From Polyangiaceae bacterium (GTDB lineage Bacteria; Myxococcota_A; Polyangia; Polyangiales; Polyangiaceae), in contig JALHPN010000013.1 of NCBI GenBank assembly GCA_022842465.1, positions 1 to 64,000 of the forward strand: a stretch of 64,000 nt of DNA. The letters run 5' to 3'. Of this stretch, positions 57,243 through 64,000 are shown one piece after another. A model generated the notes under the pieces. The model was not told the DNA's origin. It worked only from the letters and a program-made list of their open reading frames with translations, and made no database searches. The position numbers were made by a program, and so were the translations under genes. Positions within the stretch are counted from its first letter, which is position 1, and each line of letters starts with the position of its first letter.

Positions 57243-59543
57243 CTACTTCGCGACGAGGACGAGGACGCTCCTTCGCCCGAGGGCGTAGGGGAAGCTCGCG
57301 TCGCGCTCGCCGGCGTTCCCCCAGCTCTCGGCTGCCTCCGACGTGTCGAAGACGGCCTTCCACGCCTTGCCCGCGGGGGGCGCCGGCGGCGTGACGAGCA
57401 CCGTGCCGGACCACCCGTTGTAGAAGACCGTGAGCGGCGTCGCGCCGTCGAGCGTCCACCCGAGCGCGTGTCGGTCCGCGGCGTCGAGATAGGCATCGTC
57501 CGCAGTCACGCCGTCGTCCCGGAGCCAGGTGACGTCCGCTCCGCGGGAGAACTTGGCGGGGCGCAGCGCCGGATGCGCGTGGCGGAAGGCGAGGAGCTTC
57601 GCGGTGAAGGCCGTGAAGGCATCTCGCTCGGGCGTGGGGGTCCAGTCGAGCCACGCGCCGACGGAGTCGAGGTTGTAGGGGTTGTTGTTGCCGCGCACTG
57701 TGCGGAGCCGCTCGTCGCCGCCCGTGAACATGGGCACGCCGGCGGAGAGCGCCACGAGCGCCAACGCGGTCCTCGCCGCCCCGCGCTGGCGCGCCGGATC
57801 GCCGCCGTGAGAGAAGGCGAGGTCCGAGTCCGTTCCGCCCGACGAGGGGCCGTACGGCCACGGCTGATCGTTCTGCTTCACGTCGTAGGCGAAGAGATCG
57901 GCGAGCGTCATCCCGTCGTGAGAGACGACGTAGTTGATCGACGCGGCCGGGCCGCGTCCGTCGTCGCCGTAGAGATCCGGTGAGCCCTGGATGCGCCTCG
58001 CGAGCTCGCGAGGCGTGACGGCGTCCGCGCCGAGGCGGTTCAGGTCGCGGCGGACCGTGTCGCGGAAGCGATCGTTCCACTCCGCCCAGCCGGGCGGGAA
58101 GTTCCCGACCTGATACGTGCCGGCGCCGATGCCCCACGGCTCGGCGACGAGGTCTACGCCGCGGGCGCCGTCGTCCGTGCGGCTCGGGAGCTCCTTCGCG
58201 ATCCGAGTGAGGAGCCCTCCCTTGTCGAAGCGGAAGCAGCCGCGCGTACAGCCGTTGCCGACCACGGACGCGAGGTCGAAGCGGAAGCCGTCGACCCCGA
58301 GGAGCTCGTGCCAGTAGCGGAGCGAGGCGACGACGAGGTCGGCCGTGACGGGATTCGCCGTGTTCACGTTCGAGCCGACGCCGTTGTTGTCGACGTGACG
58401 GTGCGCGTCGTCCGCCAGCTCGTAGAACGTGGCGTTGTCGAGCCCGCGCAGCGAGTAGAGCGTCGCGGCGTCTCCGCCCGCGCCGCCCTCCGCGGTGTGG
58501 TTGTAGACGACGTCGACGAAGACCTTGATCCCCTCGGCGTGGAACGCGTCGACCATCGCGGCGAGCTCGCGGGTCGGACCGCCGGGGGAGCGATCCTTCG
58601 CGTAGCGGCGGTCGGGCGCGAAGAACGACAGCGTCGAGTAGCCCCACATGTTGTCGCCCGAGGCGTCCGGCGTGCGCTCGTTCTGATCGTTCGGCGTCTC
58701 GTGGAGGGGGAGGAGCTCGATCGCCGTGACGCCGAGAGACTTCAAGTAGGCTGCACGACGGGCGGCGCCCGCGTAGGTCCCGCGCTCGGCCTCGGGAACG
58801 GACGCGTCGGCCATCGTGAAGCCGCGGAGGTGGACCTCGTATACGACGTCGTCCCGCAGGTGCCGGGCGGGAGGGCTCGTCGTCGCGAGGCGGCGTGACG
58901 GGAGGACCACCCCCTTCGGTGCGAACGGGCCGGAGTCGAGCTGCCGGTTGCCTTCGCCGGTCCGGTAGACCGCGCCGTTCGCGAAGGTGAGCGTGATCGG
59001 ATCATGGCTCACCTCGAGCGCGTACGGATCGAGGAGGAGCTTGTTCGGGTCGAAGCGATTGCCCTCGTCGTCCACGTCGCGGACGAAGCCGGTGAGCGAG
59101 CCGGGGGTGAACGCCGGGTCGTAGCGCCAGTTGGGCCCGAAGGCCCGGAGGCCGTAGAAGAGGGGCTCGCCGAGTCCGGCCTCGGCGAGACGCAGAGCGG
59201 CGACGCGCAGCGTGAAGAGGCCGTCTCCGCGCGGGTCGAGCGGGAGGCGGAGGCGCTCGACCTCGCCCGTCTGGGCGGCGAAGAGGCAGACCTCGACGCG
59301 CTCGGCGCGCGGCGCGCGGACGCGGATCTCGAGATCGCCGTCCGGGTGACGGCGCGCGCCGAGAGGAGGCCCGGAGGCGAACGGATCGCCCGGGCCCGCG
59401 TCGTTCGCCACGCCGTCCGCTCCGGCGTCCGCGGCGCCCGCGTCAGGCGGAGGACCGCCGATCGCGGCCTCGTCTGCGGAGTGGATGCCGCAGGCGGCGA
59501 GCAGGGCCAGGAGGCCGAGGGCGGAGCGAGACGGTCGACGCAT
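57243..59543 (-). CDS. GH13 isoamylase/glycogen-debranching-type lipoprotein (GlgX-like)
   Basis: A signal peptide ends in the lipobox LLALLAACGIHS. A Gly/Ala/Asp linker leads to a CBM48/N-terminal domain (IRVRAPRAERVEVCLFA) and a GH13 barrel with the conserved regions VYNHT, GFRFDLASVV (nucleophile Asp), DLVAEPWGIG (general acid Glu) and INYVVSHDGMTL (third carboxylate). The 766-residue enzyme ends in a beta C-domain. GlgX/isoamylase debranches alpha-1,6 links; a lipoprotein version implies action on external starch or glycogen. ATG 59543 is chosen for the signal peptide. Confidence 0.9.
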   Translation of the reverse strand: MRRPSRSALGLLALLAACGIHSADEAAIGGPPPDAGAADAGADGVANDAGPGDPFASGPPLGARRHPDGDLEIRVRAPRAERVEVCLFAAQTGEVERLRLPLDPRGDGLFTLRVAALRLAEAGLGEPLFYGLRAFGPNWRYDPAFTPGSLTGFVRDVDDEGNRFDPNKLLLDPYALEVSHDPITLTFANGAVYRTGEGNRQLDSGPFAPKGVVLPSRRLATTSPPARHLRDDVVYEVHLRGFTMADASVPEAERGTYAGAARRAAYLKSLGVTAIELLPLHETPNDQNERTPDASGDNMWGYSTLSFFAPDRRYAKDRSPGGPTRELAAMVDAFHAEGIKVFVDVVYNHTAEGGAGGDAATLYSLRGLDNATFYELADDAHRHVDNNGVGSNVNTANPVTADLVVASLRYWHELLGVDGFRFDLASVVGNGCTRGCFRFDKGGLLTRIAKELPSRTDDGARGVDLVAEPWGIGAGTYQVGNFPPGWAEWNDRFRDTVRRDLNRLGADAVTPRELARRIQGSPDLYGDDGRGPAASINYVVSHDGMTLADLFAYDVKQNDQPWPYGPSSGGTDSDLAFSHGGDPARQRGAARTALALVALSAGVPMFTGGDERLRTVRGNNNPYNLDSVGAWLDWTPTPERDAFTAFTAKLLAFRHAHPALRPAKFSRGADVTWLRDDGVTADDAYLDAADRHALGWTLDGATPLTVFYNGWSGTVLVTPPAPPAGKAWKAVFDTSEAAESWGNAGERDASFPYALGRRSVLVLVAK

Positions 59544-59630
59544 CGGGACGCTACGATCCGAGCACCGAGACGGGCGACGCGCCACGGCAGGACCGGCGAT
59601 GATCCGCGAGAAACCGTCACGAATGGCCGC

Positions 59631-60296
59631 TCACGCGGCCTTCACGTCCTTCGCGCTCTCCTTCTCCCCGACGACGACGAGCAGCTCGTCGAGCGCGGCC
59701 GAGACCGTCTTGGCGAGGCCCCTCGGGACGGTGTTCGTCGTCTCGAGGAGGTCCTTCAGCTTGTTCGCGGTGCTCTTCAGCTGCGAGCGATCCTTCTCCT
59801 TCTTCTCGGCCTCCGGGACCGGGAAGAGGGTGTCCTTGTAGAGGCGCGCGACGGTGGCGACCGGCACGCCCTCGTCGAGGACCTTCTTCCGGATGTCGAC
59901 GATGGTGGCGTCGGGGACCGTGCTGTCCTCCTCCGCGACCCGCTCCTCGGCGCGCCGGAGGAAATCAATCGCCTGGTAGCTCGGCATCGGCGCGTCGCCG
60001 AGCGGATCGCGCTTCAGCACCTCGGGGGCGCGCTTGTGCAGGAACATGTACGAGCCGGCGAGCTTCTCGACCGTATCGCCGCGGAGCTTCAGCTCCGACT
60101 TGGCGTAGCTCTCGAAGGAGTCGTACCCCCAGCGCTCCCAGTGCTTCTCGCGCTTCACCTCGGCGAGCGCCTCCGCGAGCTCGAGCCAGCTCGCCTTGAA
60201 CTTGCGCGTTCGGCGGAGCACCTCCACGCGATCGGGGTCGTCCGCGTACTTCTCCTCGAGGGCGGCGAGGGCTCGGTCCACGTTCGTCGGCTGCAT
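59631..60296 (-). CDS. Conserved-looking hypothetical protein, helical (221 aa)
   Basis: The soluble protein begins NVDRALAALEEKYADDPDRV and has a region with KHWERWGYDSFESYAKSEL, a short pattern that recalls DNA-associated 'KilA-/ParB-like' N-terminal helices, but I do not assign a family. The C-terminal part is Lys/Glu-rich (EAEKKEKDRSQLKSTANKLK) and coiled. The codon use is similar to its neighbours. Its upstream region contains a 19-nt direct repeat. Confidence 0.65.
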   Translation of the reverse strand: MQPTNVDRALAALEEKYADDPDRVEVLRRTRKFKASWLELAEALAEVKREKHWERWGYDSFESYAKSELKLRGDTVEKLAGSYMFLHKRAPEVLKRDPLGDAPMPSYQAIDFLRRAEERVAEEDSTVPDATIVDIRKKVLDEGVPVATVARLYKDTLFPVPEAEKKEKDRSQLKSTANKLKDLLETTNTVPRGLAKTVSAALDELLVVVGEKESAKDVKAA

Positions 60297-60341
60297 GACC
60301 GAGCCCTCTACGAGGCAGGCGTCCGTGGCGCAACGGGAGGC

Positions 60342-60361
60342 CTGGGGAGGGGCTGTGGAGA
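60342..60361 (+). repeat. Direct repeat, copy 1 (partner at 60432-60450)
   Basis: CTGGGGAGGGGCTGTGGAGA at 60342-60361 is repeated at 60432-60450 with one G fewer. Both copies lie in the 201-bp region between the hypothetical gene and cls, and both contain TGTGGAGA, one base away from half of a DnaA box (TGTGGATAA). No gene is seen in this region. Confidence 0.6.
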
Positions 60362-60431
60362 GGGGCTCGTCAGGCTGTGAGCGCGCTGGGGAGATCTCGC
60401 GGAGGGGCCTCGCGGACGCGGGGACTTGGGG

Positions 60432-60450
60432 CTGGGGAGGGCTGTGGAGA
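60432..60450 (+). repeat. Direct repeat, copy 2 (partner at 60342-60361)
   Basis: CTGGGGAGGGCTGTGGAGA repeats the 60342 sequence, 90 bp downstream. It is followed by an unusually A-rich run (AAGAAAAATG) for this genome. Confidence 0.6.
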
Positions 60451-60497
60451 AAGAAAAATGCGAGGCGTCGGCGTTTCCTGAATCACCCACGATCCCG

Positions 60498-61916
60498 TCA
60501 CAGGAGCGGCGACAGCACCCTCGCGCCAGCCTCCGCCAGCCTCCACCCTGGCGACACGTGCTTCCGCGCGGCCGCCTTCACCTCGTGCGCCGAGCGCAAG
60601 TCGGTCTTGAAGTGCGCAGCGAGCTCCCGGGCGTGCTCCTCCCCGTAGAGGATCGCCGTCACCTCGAAGTTCAAGCGGAAGCTCCGGTTGTCCATGTTCG
60701 CCGTCCCGACGGCGCAGCACAGATCGTCGATGACCATCGTCTTCGCGTGGATCATCGTCGGCTCGTACTCGTATACGCGCACGCCGCACGCGAGGAGCGC
60801 GTCGTAGTACGAGCGCGCGGCGGCGGTCACGACGAGCGAGTCCCCTCGCTTCGGGACGAGCACCCGCACGTCGACGCCGCGGAGCGCCGCGGTCGCCAGC
60901 GCCGTGAGCACCGCATCGTCCGGGACGAAGTAGGGCGTCGTGACCCACACGCGCTCGTTCGCGAGCGCGATCGCCGCGAAGTACATCTTCTGGATCGGCT
61001 CGAGCTCGCGGTCCGGGCCCGACGCGACGATCTGCACGCGGTGCGCGCCCCTTCCGGTCGGGGGAGGGAAGTACTCCTCGCCGCGCGGTGAGTACGACGT
61101 CGCGTACGTCCAGTCCTCGAGGAACGTGAGCTGCAGCCAGCGCACGGCGTCCCCCTGGAGGCGCACGTGGGTGTCTCGCCACGCCTTCGCGTCGAGGTAG
61201 TCGTCCGTCACGTTGATCCCGCCCGTGAAGCCGACGACTCCGTCGACGACGACGATCTTCCGGTGGTTGCGGAAATCGATCCGGCTCCGGATGCGGGCGA
61301 ACGTCACCTCGTTGAAGCGCGCGAACTTCGCGCCTGCCGCGAGGAGGGGCGCGAGCCACGCCCTCGTGATCGCCGCCGAGCCGACGTGGTCCACGAGCAC
61401 ACGCACCATGACGCCCGCCCTCGCGCGCTCGATCAGCGCGTCGCGCAGCCGCGTCCCCGCGCGGCCCGGCACGAGGATGTAGTACGCGATGTGCACGTGA
61501 TGCTTCGCCTCGCGGACGGCGCGCTCGATCGCGTCGAAGGTGGACGCGGCGTCGTGGAGGATCGTCACCTCCTCACAGAGGTCGACCTGCGGCTCTCCGG
61601 TCCGCGTCCCGAGCGTGACGAGCTGCGCCTCGCGCGGATCGCGCGGCGTGAGCGCCGCGGCCGCCGAGGCCGCGAGCGCCTTCGCCCCCGCCGTCTCTGC
61701 GGCGACGGCGCCTCGCGCCCGCTTGTGGCGGAGCCTCTTCCGACGTACGCGGCGGGGACCGAGCAGGAAGAAGACCACGAATCCCACGTACGGGAGCGCG
61801 ACGAGCGCGAGGATCCACGCGAGCGTCGCGACCGGCGATCGCTTCTCCAGCAGGATCCAGGTCGCGAGCCCGAGCACGTAGAGGAGCTCGGCGATCGTGA
61901 GCACCGTGACGAACAC
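60498..61916 (-). CDS. cls: Cardiolipin synthase (phospholipase D family)
   Basis: The 472-residue protein starts at a GTG. Two N-terminal membrane helices (TIAELLYVLGLATWILLE; VALPYVGFVVFFLLG) are followed by two PLD domains, each with an HxK(x)4D motif: FRNHRKIVVVDG at about 222 and MIHAKTMVIDD at about 386. The first domain also has HVHIAYYILVPGRAGT and the second NMDNRSFRLNFE. Two phosphatidylglycerols are condensed to cardiolipin. The start lies only 19 bp from the divergent photolyase ATG, so their promoters must overlap or lie within coding sequence. Confidence 0.93.
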   Translation of the reverse strand: MFVTVLTIAELLYVLGLATWILLEKRSPVATLAWILALVALPYVGFVVFFLLGPRRVRRKRLRHKRARGAVAAETAGAKALAASAAAALTPRDPREAQLVTLGTRTGEPQVDLCEEVTILHDAASTFDAIERAVREAKHHVHIAYYILVPGRAGTRLRDALIERARAGVMVRVLVDHVGSAAITRAWLAPLLAAGAKFARFNEVTFARIRSRIDFRNHRKIVVVDGVVGFTGGINVTDDYLDAKAWRDTHVRLQGDAVRWLQLTFLEDWTYATSYSPRGEEYFPPPTGRGAHRVQIVASGPDRELEPIQKMYFAAIALANERVWVTTPYFVPDDAVLTALATAALRGVDVRVLVPKRGDSLVVTAAARSYYDALLACGVRVYEYEPTMIHAKTMVIDDLCCAVGTANMDNRSFRLNFEVTAILYGEEHARELAAHFKTDLRSAHEVKAAARKHVSPGWRLAEAGARVLSPLL

Positions 61917-61935
61917 GAGGGCATCCTAGAAGATC

Positions 61936-63405
61936 ATGCGCACGCTCGTCTGGTTCCGAGGAAAAGACCTCCGTCTCCACGATCACGGCCCGCTCCTCGA
62001 GGCCACGAAGGCCGCGCAGAAGGGGGGAGGAGAGCTCGTCCCGCTCTTCGTCGTCGACCCGTACTTCTTCGCCCCCGAGCGCGCGAGGGAGCTGCCGAGC
62101 CGCATGCAGTACCTCGTCGCGACGCTCGCCGAGCTCCACGCGGCCGTGGCGGGGCTCGGCTCGGAGCTCCTCCTCCTCGGCGGCAAGAGCGTCGACGTCG
62201 TGCCGCTCGTCGCCCGGGTCGCGGAGGTCGACCGCATCGTCGCTCACCGCTGGACGGAGCCGTTCGGTCGCGAGCGCGACGCACGCATCGCGAAGGCCCT
62301 CCCGCCGGGCGTCCGCTTCGAGCTCCACGAGGGCGAGACGCTCGCCACCCCGGGGGAGGTGATGACCCAGGCCGGGAAGCCTTTCTCGGTCTTCTCCCCG
62401 TTCGCGCGTGCCCTCGCGAAGGTCGTCGTCCCCGGAGAGCCGCTCGCGCGACCACGCTCGCTGCCGCCGAGCCCGGTGGCGGGCGCGAAGCTTCCGAAGG
62501 AGCTCCGCGCGCTCGTCGTCCCGCTCCCGACCCTCGCGTCGCTGGGCCTCGAGGAGAACCCAGGGCTCGTCGCGGGAGGCGAGGCGGCCGCGCGGAGGCG
62601 TCTCTCCCTCTTCTCGAAGGGCCCCGCCGCTCTGTACGACGTCGGCCGGAACGAGCTCGGCGTCGCAGGCACGAGCCGACTCTCGCAGGACCTGAAGTTC
62701 GGGACGCTCACCCCGCGCGCCGTCTGGCACGCGGCCAAGGAGGCGCTCGCTCCGCATCCGAAGGCGTGGGCCGCCTTCTCGAACGAGCTCGTGTGGCGCG
62801 ACTTCGCCTACCACGTGCTCTACCACCAGCCCGAGGTGCTGACGCATCCGTTCCGCCGCGAATGGGAGGGCTTCCGGTGGCGGGACGATCCCGCCGGCTG
62901 GGAGGCCTGGGTCGCCGGGGAGACCGGCTACCCCGTCGTGGACGCCTCCGCGCGCCAGCTCCTCGGCGAGGGCTTCGTCCACAACCGCGCGCGGATGATC
63001 AGCGCGAGCTTCCTCTGCAAGCACCTCATGATGGATTACCGCCTCGGCGAGGCGCACTACCTCCGCTGGCTGACGGACGCCGACTGGGCGTCGAACAACC
63101 TCGGCTGGCAATGGTCGGCCGGATGCGGCGTCGACGCCCAGCCGTGGTTCCGCGTCTTCAACCCCGTCTCCCAGGGCGAGAAGTTCGATCCTGACGGCGC
63201 GTACGTGCGGCGCTGGATCCCGGAGCTCGCCCGCGTCCCGTCGAAGTGGATCCACGCGCCGTGGACCGCGCCCGCCCACGAGCTCACGAAGGCGGGCGTC
63301 GAGCTCGGCCGCACCTATCCCCGCCCCATCGTCGATCACGCGCTCGCCCGCGGCCGCTTCCTCGCTACAGCCGAGGAGATGCTCGCGCGCAGACGGTCGC
63401 GGTAG
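61936..63405 (+). CDS. phr: Class I CPD photolyase/cryptochrome family DNA repair enzyme
   Basis: The 489-residue protein has the N-terminal photolyase alpha/beta antenna domain (TLVWFRGKDLRLHDHGPLLE). The FAD-binding helical domain shows FSNELVWRDFAYHVLYHQPE, FVHNRARMISASFLCKHLM and WSAGCGVDAQPWFRVFNPV, where the last two are the family signatures for flavin and DNA contact. It repairs cyclobutane pyrimidine dimers with blue light. The product ends with a basic tail. It is divergent from cls. Confidence 0.93.
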   Translation: MRTLVWFRGKDLRLHDHGPLLEATKAAQKGGGELVPLFVVDPYFFAPERARELPSRMQYLVATLAELHAAVAGLGSELLLLGGKSVDVVPLVARVAEVDRIVAHRWTEPFGRERDARIAKALPPGVRFELHEGETLATPGEVMTQAGKPFSVFSPFARALAKVVVPGEPLARPRSLPPSPVAGAKLPKELRALVVPLPTLASLGLEENPGLVAGGEAAARRRLSLFSKGPAALYDVGRNELGVAGTSRLSQDLKFGTLTPRAVWHAAKEALAPHPKAWAAFSNELVWRDFAYHVLYHQPEVLTHPFRREWEGFRWRDDPAGWEAWVAGETGYPVVDASARQLLGEGFVHNRARMISASFLCKHLMMDYRLGEAHYLRWLTDADWASNNLGWQWSAGCGVDAQPWFRVFNPVSQGEKFDPDGAYVRRWIPELARVPSKWIHAPWTAPAHELTKAGVELGRTYPRPIVDHALARGRFLATAEEMLARRRSR

Positions 63406-63438
63406 CGCAGCGCACGGAGCGTGCTCTATCTTCCGCTC

Positions 63439-63759
63439 ATGCTTCCCGAGCACCGCGCGACGAGCTACGCCCACGACCCGGCCCTCACGAAGGTCCTCGT
63501 CGTCTCGGACCAAGGGCCCCGGCCGAGCTTGAGCGGAGACGTCCCCGCGAAGTTGCTCCTCGATGCCGCGAACCACCTCGTCGGGGTCGACCTCGTGCCG
63601 AGCACGCCCGAGCGGCTCGTCGTGATGCTCGGGCCGCACGAGAGCGTCGCGCGCGTCGTCGACGCGACCGTTCACGTCGAGGGAGCCGGTCGCACGCTGA
63701 CGATCACGGGGCACGCCGCGAAGGAGATCGCGGCCGGCGCGAGCCCCTACGTGTCCTGA
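63439..63759 (+). CDS. Small protein of unknown function (106 aa)
   Basis: The product is soluble and mostly beta-strand by pattern: KVLVVSDQG, HLVGVDLVPSTPERLVVML and TVHVEGAGRTLTITG. No family is recognised. It lies 33 bp after the photolyase gene on the same strand; GTG 63421 gives six more residues. It ends within a perfect hairpin shared with the next, convergent gene. Confidence 0.6.
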   Translation: MLPEHRATSYAHDPALTKVLVVSDQGPRPSLSGDVPAKLLLDAANHLVGVDLVPSTPERLVVMLGPHESVARVVDATVHVEGAGRTLTITGHAAKEIAAGASPYVS

Positions 63760-63782
63760 ACCGGCACCCGGACCCGGTTCAG
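63756..63782. terminator. Bidirectional terminator hairpin containing both stop codons
   Basis: CTGAACCGG (63756-63764) and CCGGTTCAG (63774-63782) form a perfect 9-bp stem with a 9-nt loop. The TGA of the plus gene (63757-63759) and that of the minus gene (63779-63781) both lie in the stem. Confidence 0.65.
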
Positions 63783-64000
63783 CGCGGCGGGGCGCTGGGC
63801 GCACACGTCGACGACCCCGCCCCCACGATGAGGATCCCTGCGTTCGGCACGGGGACCGTCGAGTCGTCCGTCGCCGGCGCGTAGCGCGTGACCTGCGACG
63901 TGGTCGTGCCCGTGAAGATCCAGAAGTCGCCGCCCCAGTGGGCGAAGGCGAAGGCTGCGCGCTCCTCGATCGCGGACGTGCGGTACGTCGCGAGCGTCTT
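63779..64000 (-). CDS. C-terminal end of a larger, probably secreted protein (partial)
   Basis: Only the last 73 residues are in the window. They contain ERAAFAFAHWGGDFWIFTG and QVTRYAPATDDSTVPVP and end with a Cys-containing GILIVGAGSSTCAPSAPPR, a style seen at the C-termini of myxobacterial secreted or lipid-anchored propeller proteins. The family cannot be decided from this part. Its stop codon is in the shared hairpin. Confidence 0.6.
   Translation of the reverse strand, partial: KTLATYRTSAIEERAAFAFAHWGGDFWIFTGTTTSQVTRYAPATDDSTVPVPNAGILIVGAGSSTCAPSAPPR

Noticed and set aside
1-64000. CRISPR arrays, rRNA, tRNA, insertion sequences, integrases or phage genes
   Set aside because: None was found on reading both strands; the only repeats are short coding repeats and one 19-nt direct repeat.

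Overview
The window is GC-rich throughout (roughly 70% by eye) and reads as chromosomal DNA of a myxobacterium, most likely a Polyangia-type Myxococcota. This is an inference from gene content: many lipoproteins and secreted proteins of unknown function, three Hanks-type Ser/Thr kinases (one with a receiver domain, one with HEAT-like repeats), a MYXO-CTERM-like C-terminus, paired proteins beginning MCAAPTEI, and an IgGFc-binding-like lipoprotein. I see no rRNA, tRNA, CRISPR array, insertion sequence or prophage. Because of codon bias, most long reading frames antisense to genes are shadows.

Layout. 1-8 kb: the end of a yqeY/sigma-factor unit, then a stress block with a site-2 protease carrying CBS domains, a universal stress protein with a degenerate GGDEF protein, and, divergently, OsmC with a cyclic-nucleotide-binding/uridine-kinase fusion. 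8-18 kb: lipoproteins, an alpha/beta hydrolase, a TetR regulator, a YfhO-like membrane protein, an FMN reductase, and a lipoprotein/HipA-like kinase/DUF3037 operon. 18-24 kb: a tightly overlapping cbb3 oxidase operon (ccoS, fused ccoNO, ccoQ, single-haem ccoP, ccoG, safE-like). 24-27.6 kb: two paralogous secreted proteins and a Ser/Thr kinase; the second secreted protein and the kinase are truncated tail to tail at about 26,850-26,866. 27.6-34 kb: the copper ATPase ccoI, an unknown protein, a SulP-carbonic anhydrase fusion, a YVTN propeller lipoprotein. 35-40.6 kb: a single-domain response regulator, a secreted protein, a PilZ-like/kinase/HEAT protein, a GAF protein and a MerR regulator. 40.7-45.5 kb: an AI-2E family transporter and an Mla-type lipid-transport operon. 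45.6-54 kb: a kinase-receiver fusion with a thioredoxin-reductase-like gene, envelope proteins, an FGE-fold protein, and FabI translationally coupled to a lipoprotein. 54-60 kb: TolC, a GH44 glycosidase and a GH13 isoamylase-type lipoprotein. 60-64 kb: cardiolipin synthase, photolyase, small hypotheticals.

The strongest non-gene signal is a recurrent promoter-like element, GG(C/A)AC-N6-TGC with GG-N10-GC spacing, matching the sigma-54 -24/-12 consensus (TGGCAC-N5-TTGC). Thirteen exact copies point at start codons from 2 to about 75 nt away. In seven of them the predicted transcript starts 2-5 nt before the start codon of a gene without a clear Shine-Dalgarno site, suggesting leaderless mRNAs. 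A MerR-type promoter with a 19-bp spacer and a central dyad lies in front of the merR gene. All of this is by reading only; no search or alignment was run.
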